35,757 nt of DNA from Prevotellaceae bacterium UBA2448. GTDB lineage: Bacteria > Bacteroidota > Bacteroidia > Bacteroidales > Bacteroidaceae. Below are positions 30,408-35,757 of the stretch, piece by piece. Below the pieces are notes generated by a model. The model was not told where the DNA came from. It saw only the letters and a list, made by a program, of their open reading frames with translations, and ran no database searches. The stretch spans positions 17,385 through 53,141 of the forward strand of contig DDQG01000037.1 of assembly GCA_002342585.1 (NCBI GenBank), given 5' to 3'. A program made the translations under genes and the position numbers. Positions within the stretch are counted from its first letter, which is position 1; every line of letters begins with the position of its first letter.

Positions 30408-32837
30408 TTACGGAATAAGATATTTCACGCCGTCCTTGATGTAGATACCCTTCTTTGTCGGGCGCTCGGTGAACTTGCGTCCGGTGAGGTCGTACCAAAC
30501 ATCATCACCTTGAACCTTGTCCCCTGAATCCTTAATCTCCTCAATGCCTGTGGGGCTGACGGTAAAAGGCACGGAAGTAAACTTGCAGTAGTCATTCCGA
30601 TTTCTACTGTGGAAGTCTTTGGCGATAAGCAGATCAAGTCTGTAGTCTCCCGTATCCAAGGCGTCGGGCAGCAAGATGTAGCCGACCCCTGACTGTCCGT
30701 CGGGAATTTTAACAAAAGTATAGATGGTGTAGTTATCGGGGAACACAACGGGAACGTAGTCCGTACCGTCGGACTTGAATATCTCAGTCACCAACGCGGC
30801 GTCGTAGTCCAACGACGTCTCGTTTTTCAGGGAGATGTCGAGCCAAGGCAGCTGATTTTCATCCTCATCCTGCCTCAAGATATATTGCGCTCCGAGGCAA
30901 TAGAATCGCAGTTCGTCGAAGCTTGAGCACTTGTGACCGAGATAGCCACTTGCTTGTTGGATGTCAGCTAGTGCACGGCCCGTCTCGTATTTGCCGAGCC
31001 CGCCCTTGGTTAGCACAAACACGTAGTCGCCGCTTTGTGGCACAGAGACGTCGAAGGGGACGTTCGCCGTACCGCCAGCCTCAATCATGATGCCTGCTGT
31101 GAAAGAGAGAGAAGTATTTTTTTGCAGTATGCCGTCCTTCAGAGGATAGACGGTGCACTCCACGTAGCCGATATAATCATCACTGCCAGCATTGTTAACC
31201 GTAGCGTTGATCTTTTCTACGATGTGGCACTGATGCGGTCCTTCCACCTGGATATTCCCGTCGGAAATTGAAAGTTTAGGGCTCGGGTGAACAATCATCT
31301 TCTGCAACTGGCGATTATTGTCCATATTTACTTCGATATAGCTGTTGGGGCCGAAAATGGGTTCCCAAGGAGCATTGCTGACTTTATGCCTGCTGACGAA
31401 CATTAATTTGTGGCGTCCAGGGGCAAGGCCGTTGAATAGGTCGGACGCCTCATTATTGTAAATGGCAAGGGAAATCAGACCTGTTGGGGCGCCTGCTAAG
31501 TACGAAGCGGTGGTAAATCCCGTAAATTCTACATCCTCTTCAAGGACGAATTGGGTGAGGTCGGGCGTGCCGTCCTCCTTGCGCTCTACGAGGCCTAAGG
31601 TGAAAGTACCGGACTTGTAAGACGTGTTTATCATCGCGAATGTGTGCGAGGTGTCGTCGGACGGGTCGTCCCATTTATAAGAGGATATGTGGCGGTAGAA
31701 ATTCTGCGAAGGATTCTGGCGCGGCTGAAATCCGATGAGGGCCTGTTGGTTGCGACTATATCCGTCATTGGTGGTGCTGCCGCCTGACCCCGACATGTTG
31801 GGGTTGAGCAGGTTGATCTTATAAAAACCGTTACCACTGCCGCTCCATCCCCAGTTCACGTGGTAGTAGCCCTCGCCACTCTCCACATCGTATCCGTCTA
31901 TGACAAATGCGTGACCGCCGCCGGTGGAGTACGCGGCATAAAGGAGGGGACGACCCTCGTGCAGCTCGTTGTAGATGAGGGCGTCCCATCCGCTGACGGT
32001 ATATTCGTCGGCTTGGGCGGGATAAAGCCCGGGGTCGTAGCCAAAGCAGTTAACCAGAAGGTCAATGTCATAGAGTATTCCATCGGAAGCTCTCGGTGTA
32101 TAACTCATTTGCAGCGATTGTCCGCAGTAGCGCATCAGCTCGGCTACGGCATTCTGCTGCGCATCGCTCTCGCCCCCCTGATAGTAGTCCAACATATTAT
32201 CCCAGTCGAACTGCGTCACGGGAAGGGTATTGATTTGGGTACCGTCCTTCATCGTATAGGCGGGTAAGGTACCGCCGAGAGGTTCCTGTGGCCAACGGTG
32301 GTAGTACATCACCTGTGCCAGTGCTGTAGCCATGCAACCGGCGATACTCTGTTCTCCTTTGATGAAGGGACATTTGTTGTTGTAGGGCCAACGCTGATCC
32401 CACTTTGACTTCAGCATGGGCGCAATAGCGTTGTGGGTGGGAGTAGCGCTGATCTTGACTCCCAGACGGCTGAGTTCGTCAATCTGATGAGCCGTCGTCT
32501 CGAGCCACCATTGCAGACCGTCGGGCATATTCGTCTCGTTAAAGCTGCCCTGCGGAGCATAGCCCAGCACGAGGTTGTCACCCACGCAGTCGTCGCCGCT
32601 CACTACGACAAAACCCTGCGAGGCGTCGGCGTTGAACACGTAGTAGGCTGGAGCATCGCTGCTGGAAGTCATAGGGGTTCTGCGATTTGGCGTCAGGGTA
32701 TTGTCGGTAAGTGTGGCACCCTGTGCCTGAAGGAACTTTGCCGCAACCTCTCGGGCTGCAGCTGGAGAAATGGTCTCTGCCATCACCGCTGCTGCATAGC
32801 AGAGGAGGGTGGTCAGTATTATCAGGGATTTCCTCAT
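30408..32837 (-). CDS. C10-family cysteine protease (streptopain/interpain-like)
   Basis: An 809-aa secreted protease. The frame is open to 32876, but MRKSLIILTTLLCYAAAVMA at 32837 is the signal peptide and is chosen as start. An inhibitory I69-type propeptide (about 22-130: SPAAAREVAAKFLQAQGATL, YYVFNADASQGFVVVSGDD) precedes the C10 catalytic domain. Catalytic Cys168 is in QSIAGCMATALAQVMYYHRW and His309 in GGGHAFVIDGYD, followed by HVNWGWSGSGNGFY. Large beta-rich domains follow, and the C-terminus WYDLTGRK...KGIYIKDG resembles a type IX secretion sorting domain, suggesting surface delivery. Streptopain and Prevotella interpain degrade host proteins. It is isolated between plus-strand genes, flanked by a 43-nt duplication (30289, 32952), and visually more GC-rich than its neighbours. 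Confidence 0.92.
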   Translation of the reverse strand: MRKSLIILTTLLCYAAAVMAETISPAAAREVAAKFLQAQGATLTDNTLTPNRRTPMTSSSDAPAYYVFNADASQGFVVVSGDDCVGDNLVLGYAPQGSFNETNMPDGLQWWLETTAHQIDELSRLGVKISATPTHNAIAPMLKSKWDQRWPYNNKCPFIKGEQSIAGCMATALAQVMYYHRWPQEPLGGTLPAYTMKDGTQINTLPVTQFDWDNMLDYYQGGESDAQQNAVAELMRYCGQSLQMSYTPRASDGILYDIDLLVNCFGYDPGLYPAQADEYTVSGWDALIYNELHEGRPLLYAAYSTGGGHAFVIDGYDVESGEGYYHVNWGWSGSGNGFYKINLLNPNMSGSGGSTTNDGYSRNQQALIGFQPRQNPSQNFYRHISSYKWDDPSDDTSHTFAMINTSYKSGTFTLGLVERKEDGTPDLTQFVLEEDVEFTGFTTASYLAGAPTGLISLAIYNNEASDLFNGLAPGRHKLMFVSRHKVSNAPWEPIFGPNSYIEVNMDNNRQLQKMIVHPSPKLSISDGNIQVEGPHQCHIVEKINATVNNAGSDDYIGYVECTVYPLKDGILQKNTSLSFTAGIMIEAGGTANVPFDVSVPQSGDYVFVLTKGGLGKYETGRALADIQQASGYLGHKCSSFDELRFYCLGAQYILRQDEDENQLPWLDISLKNETSLDYDAALVTEIFKSDGTDYVPVVFPDNYTIYTFVKIPDGQSGVGYILLPDALDTGDYRLDLLIAKDFHSRNRNDYCKFTSVPFTVSPTGIEEIKDSGDKVQGDDVWYDLTGRKFTERPTKKGIYIKDGVKYLIP

Positions 32838-32900
32838 AGTTGTTGATAGTCTAAAATGGTAAAAATGAAGAATCATTTGTTAAAAATCACAATATGGGCG

Positions 32901-32908
32901 CAAAATTA
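32901..32908 (-). promoter_or_regulatory. -7 box for the C10 protease gene
   Basis: CAAAATTA on the plus strand reads TAATTTTG on the minus strand, 63 nt before the ATG. No TTTG -33 box is visible at the expected distance. Confidence 0.5.
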
Positions 32909-32925
32909 CGAAACATTTTCGTTCT

Positions 32926-32949
32926 CGTCATTATTTTCGTCATTATTTT
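32926..32949 (+). repeat. 12-nt tandem duplication
   Basis: CGTCATTATTTT occurs twice head to tail, ending 2 nt before copy 2 of the 43-nt repeat. It lies at the putative insertion boundary. Confidence 0.8.
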
Positions 32950-32951
32950 AT

Positions 32952-32994
32952 CGCGAGCAAGGCATCACGCAGATTTTTAAGTAATGGCTGTTGG
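32952..32994 (+). repeat. 43-nt direct repeat, copy 2 (displaced gene 3' end)
   Basis: Near-copy of 30289-30331. In the matching frame it reads REQGITQIFK plus stop, with two of three codon changes synonymous. Nothing upstream of 32952 resembles the kinase/RapZ gene, so only the extreme 3' end is duplicated. See finding on the C10 islet. Confidence 0.9.
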
Positions 32995-33032
32995 CTTTAC
33001 AAAGGGTAGGGAAAGAAAAAGCCTTTTAATTT

Positions 33033-33063
33033 TTTGTTCTTTGCTTACCAAACACTATATTTG
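33033..33063 (+). promoter_or_regulatory. Bacteroidota promoter for the cstA-decarboxylase pair
   Basis: TTTG (33033-33036) and TATATTTG (33056-33063) are 19 nt apart, an excellent match to the Bacteroidota promoter. Transcription should start near 33070, 15 nt before the small ORF at 33085 and 85 nt before the transporter ATG. Confidence 0.8.
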
Positions 33064-33084
33064 CAGCGAATAAACGTTTTCACT

Positions 33085-33177
33085 ATGAAAAAGCAGGACT
33101 ATCTGATAATCAATGATTTTCAAGATATTATTTGGAATCACTTAACATTTTTGATTGATGGTTACATTTTGTATTAG
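33085..33177 (+). CDS. Possible 30-codon leader peptide overlapping cstA
   Basis: A small open frame starts with the first ATG after the promoter and encodes MKKQDYLIINDFQDIIWNHL followed by ten more residues. It ends at 33177, 23 nt inside the transporter gene and in another reading frame (+1 relative). I recognise no family. Position and overlap suit a translated leader that could couple or gate translation of the transporter, but chance is not excluded. Confidence 0.35.
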   Translation: MKKQDYLIINDFQDIIWNHLTFLIDGYILY

Positions 33178-34621
33178 TCTTATAGCACTTGTGTTGGGCT
33201 ATCTGTTATATGGCCGTTTTGTGGACAGAGTGTTTGGTCCTGACGACAGGGTGACTCCTGCTATTGCCATGGCCGATGGGGTTGACCACATTGTGCTTCC
33301 TAACTGGAAGGTGTTTATGATCCAATTCCTAAACATCGCAGGTACTGGCCCAATCTTCGGTGCTATCATGGGCGCCAAGTTCGGTCCCGTTGCCTACTTG
33401 TGGATTGTATTGGGATGTATCTTTGCAGGCAGTGTACATGACTATTTCACTGGTATGCTCTCGATGCGTAACGGCGGTGCCAGTTGTCCGGAAATTGTCG
33501 GGAAATACCTGGGTGATAAGGCTCGTAAGGTCATGTTGGTGTTTTCAGTACTCCTTCTGCTGATGGTAGGCACGGTATTTGTGTTCAGTCCTGCCACAAT
33601 CCTCCAGGAGTATGGCGGTACCGCTCTGCTGTGGATTATCTGTATCTTTGTGTATTATATCGTGGCCACGATGCTCCCTATCGACAAGGTTATTGGGCGC
33701 TTCTATCCAATGTTTGCCATTGCCCTTTTTTTTATGGTAGCAGCACTGATGGTATGCCTGTTTGTGGAATGGCCTCTGTTGCCCGAGTTGTGGTCGCATC
33801 CTGAAAACATGGGGAAGGCAGCTGACAGCTCCTTCACCGATCAGGTATTTCCTTGTATGTTCATCACCATTGCCTGTGGTGCCTTGAGTGGTTTCCATGC
33901 CACCCAAAGCCCGCTCATGGCCCGATGTCTATCTTCAGAGCGCAAGGGTCGTGCCGTGTTCTACGGCTCGATGATCACCGAAGGGCTTGTAGCACTTGTA
34001 TGGGCTGCTGTGTCAATGTATTTCTTCTATGGGGAACCTGCTCCAGGCTATCAGTTGATAGAGTCTGTCGGCAATAAAGGCTTCTTGACAAGTGCTCCGG
34101 CCGTGGTGAATATCATGTGCAACAGCTGGCTCGGTGTCACAGGTGGCATCTTGGCAATTCTTGGTGTTGTGGCAGCTCCCATTACCTCGGGCGATACGGC
34201 TTTCCGTTCTGCCAGACTGATTATCGCTGAAGCATTTCATATTGAACAGCGGACCATTCCAAAACGTCTGCTCGTCAGTCTGCCCCTCTTTGGGGTTTCG
34301 CTTGCACTGCTGATATGGCAGGTAGAGGACGCCAATGGCTTCAACACAATTTGGCAATATGCCGCATGGAGCAATCAGGCGCTGGCGGTATTCATGCTTT
34401 GGGCCATCACTGTCTATCTGATTCGTCAGAAAAAGAACTACTGGATTGCACTTATTCCAGCTCTTTTCATGACGTGCGTCTGCTTCACGTTCCTTTTCAT
34501 TTCGAAGCTCACTTTCCATCTGCCAGAGGTCATTGCCTACGTCGCTGGCGGCGCATGTATGGTGATTGCCATCTTTTGGTTCTATGTATGGTATTATCGG
34601 AATAAAAAATCAACTAAATAA
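33155..34621 (+). CDS. cstA: CstA-family transporter (carbon starvation protein A)
   Basis: A 488-aa polytopic inner-membrane protein of the CstA/BtsT family, whose characterised members import pyruvate or peptides. Recognisable blocks are LGYLLYGRFVDRVFGPDDR, the WKVFMIQFLNIAGTGPIFGA block with IMGAKFGPVAYLWI, the VHDYFTGMLSMRNGGASCPE loop, CGALSGFHATQSPLMARCL and GVVAAPITSGDTAFRSARL. About 12-14 hydrophobic segments are evident. It is shorter than E. coli CstA (about 700 aa) and matches the compact form found in many anaerobes. Start is ATGATG at 33155 or 33158. It ends 6 nt before the PLP decarboxylase gene, so the two should be co-transcribed from 33033-33063. The substrate is not determinable here. 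Confidence 0.92.
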   Translation: MMVTFCISLIALVLGYLLYGRFVDRVFGPDDRVTPAIAMADGVDHIVLPNWKVFMIQFLNIAGTGPIFGAIMGAKFGPVAYLWIVLGCIFAGSVHDYFTGMLSMRNGGASCPEIVGKYLGDKARKVMLVFSVLLLLMVGTVFVFSPATILQEYGGTALLWIICIFVYYIVATMLPIDKVIGRFYPMFAIALFFMVAALMVCLFVEWPLLPELWSHPENMGKAADSSFTDQVFPCMFITIACGALSGFHATQSPLMARCLSSERKGRAVFYGSMITEGLVALVWAAVSMYFFYGEPAPGYQLIESVGNKGFLTSAPAVVNIMCNSWLGVTGGILAILGVVAAPITSGDTAFRSARLIIAEAFHIEQRTIPKRLLVSLPLFGVSLALLIWQVEDANGFNTIWQYAAWSNQALAVFMLWAITVYLIRQKKNYWIALIPALFMTCVCFTFLFISKLTFHLPEVIAYVAGGACMVIAIFWFYVWYYRNKKSTK

Positions 34622-34627
34622 TAGCCT

Positions 34628-35757
34628 ATGAATTACAGTAAGAAGTTGATGATTATTACTGCTCTGCTTTTCGCATCGCAGTATATCGTTGCCCAGACAT
34701 CAGGCTATCAAAAACTCGATGATTGGGTTACTGTATGGAAAAGTGCCCAGAAGACCACCTTTGGCTATCCTGCCAATCAGGTGTCGCCGCTTCACAGCTT
34801 TTATCAGTGGTATGTTCAGACGGGTATGGATGTTGTAAACCTCAATAATGCCGGTGACCCTATGACCGACAATCCGGAGCGGTTGTCATCGCAGGCTTTT
34901 GAACGTGAGGTAATAGAGTTTTTCGCACCACTTTATGACTTCGACAAAGACAATGTGTGGGGCATCGTGACCCATAGCGGTACCGATGGTAATAACCACG
35001 GCATCTATTTCGGTGCTAACTACCTGAAGCATAAGACGAAGCTGGAGCCCATTATCTATGTCAGCGACGAGGCACACTACTCAAACATGCGTCTGGCACA
35101 TCTTCAGAACCTCGAGGTGAAACTGATTAAGAGCGATCCTATGGGACGTATGATTCCGGAAGAACTGGAGAAGGGACTTGACTTGACACGCCCCGCACTG
35201 CTCATATATGCTATGGGTTCTACCTTCAAGGGAGCCGTCGATGACCAGAAGACTCTCAATGCCGTACTCGACCGCCATCCCGAAATCCCGGCAGTCTATC
35301 GTCATGTGGATGCCGCCCTCTTCGGTGGCTACCTGCCTTTTACGGACGATAGGGAGATGGTCAGTAGCAAAGCCATGCAATTCGAATCTATCGCCATCAG
35401 CGGACATAAGTTCTTCGGCATCGACTCGCCTTGCGGACTCTTCTTCTGCACACGCGAAGTGTATGACAACCAGACAGACTACAATGTGACCTATCTGAAC
35501 AGCAACATGCGCATGATTAACTGTTCACGAGATGCCCTGCAGCCTCTGAAGTTCTGGTGGCTCATCCAGACCATCGGTTTCGACGGATGGGCAAGGCAAG
35601 CCAATCAGATAAAGGAATGTACAGCCTATCTCAAACAAAAACTCGATGCCATCAACTGGCCTTGCTGGAGCAACAAATACAGCAATACCGTATTCTTCAA
35701 GCGTCCATCGGCTGAGATTGTCAAAAAATACACCCTTGCCCAGGGCTATGACGACCG
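34628..35757 (+). CDS. Signal-peptide-bearing PLP decarboxylase, histidine-decarboxylase-like (3' truncated)
   Basis: The frame is open from ATG 34628 to the window edge (376 codons, no stop). Residues about 24-376 align well with group II PLP amino-acid decarboxylases of the bacterial histidine decarboxylase type (about 378 aa): THSGTDGNNHGIYFGANYL, PLP-stacking His150 in SDEAHYSNM, MGSTFKGAVDD, PLP-pyridine Asp228 in HVDAALFGGYLPF, and Schiff-base Lys261 in ISGHKFFG. Oddly, the first 23 residues (MNYSKKLMIITALLFASQYI then VAQ) form a classic Bacteroidota Sec signal peptide, although such enzymes are normally cytoplasmic. It lies 6 nt behind the CstA transporter. The exact amino-acid substrate (histidine, serine or other) is not settled by sequence. 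The last part of the gene, perhaps 20-30 codons, lies outside the window. Confidence 0.88.
   Translation, partial: MNYSKKLMIITALLFASQYIVAQTSGYQKLDDWVTVWKSAQKTTFGYPANQVSPLHSFYQWYVQTGMDVVNLNNAGDPMTDNPERLSSQAFEREVIEFFAPLYDFDKDNVWGIVTHSGTDGNNHGIYFGANYLKHKTKLEPIIYVSDEAHYSNMRLAHLQNLEVKLIKSDPMGRMIPEELEKGLDLTRPALLIYAMGSTFKGAVDDQKTLNAVLDRHPEIPAVYRHVDAALFGGYLPFTDDREMVSSKAMQFESIAISGHKFFGIDSPCGLFFCTREVYDNQTDYNVTYLNSNMRMINCSRDALQPLKFWWLIQTIGFDGWARQANQIKECTAYLKQKLDAINWPCWSNKYSNTVFFKRPSAEIVKKYTLAQGYDD

Noticed and set aside
30408..32837. Insertion sequence carrying the C10 gene
   Set aside because: There is no transposase, no terminal inverted repeats and the flanking repeats derive from the adjacent gene end.
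32838..32876. Upstream extension of the C10 protease
   Set aside because: It would place 13 residues before a perfect signal peptide that starts at 32837.
32890..32994. Gene or pseudogene ending REQGITQIFK
   Set aside because: Only the last ten codons match the kinase/RapZ protein; the sequence upstream has no similarity, so it is a duplicated end and not a broken gene.

Overview
The window looks like chromosome of a Bacteroidota member, most likely a Prevotella-like Bacteroidales. The evidence is: promoters of the TAnnTTTG / TTTG type, little Shine-Dalgarno signal, exported proteins ending their signal peptide in A-Q, several Bacteroidales-type families (DUF4836 lipoprotein, C10 protease with I69 propeptide, HU-related protein with a C-terminal extension), and FadL-like outer-membrane barrels. 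Taxonomy is inferred from sequence features only.

Layout. (1) 1-10.4 kb, mostly plus strand: the 3' end of tRNA-Gly, a Tyr/Trp/Gly-rich exported protein, a FadL-like barrel, a secreted alpha/beta hydrolase, an HU-related protein, one minus-strand DUF2807 lipoprotein, then slyD-aroC-ssb-kdsA-kdsD. (2) 10.6-22.5 kb, minus strand: lon-tgt-lptF/G-DEAD helicase, then an outer-membrane barrel-TPR-lptC, then ppiD, ending in a terminator shared with kdsD. (3) 22.7-30.3 kb, plus strand: map-tsaD-rsmE-DUF4836 lipoprotein-ABC ATPase-FtsX-like permease-AmgK/RapZ fusion. (4) 30.4-32.8 kb: one minus-strand C10 cysteine protease. (5) 33.0 kb to the end, plus strand: a possible 30-codon leader, a CstA-family transporter and a PLP-dependent decarboxylase cut by the window edge.

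Much of the window concerns the cell envelope: KDO synthesis (kdsA, kdsD), LPS transport (lptC, lptF/G), periplasmic folding (ppiD), outer-membrane barrels and lipoproteins. The rest is housekeeping: tRNA modification (tgt, tsaD), rRNA methylation (rsmE), proteolysis (lon), methionine removal (map), ssb and aroC.

Most interesting points. The C10 protease islet is bracketed by two 43-nt near-copies of the 3' end of the neighbouring kinase/RapZ gene, with mostly synonymous differences, which looks like the footprint of an integration or recombination event. The histidine-decarboxylase-like PLP enzyme carries an apparent Sec signal peptide and sits 6 nt behind a CstA transporter. An amino-sugar-kinase-like domain is fused to the RapZ C-terminal domain. 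Tgt lacks the three zinc-binding cysteines. Intergenic spacers carry a recurring set of heptamer and hexamer tandem repeats, including a 47-nt block found twice.
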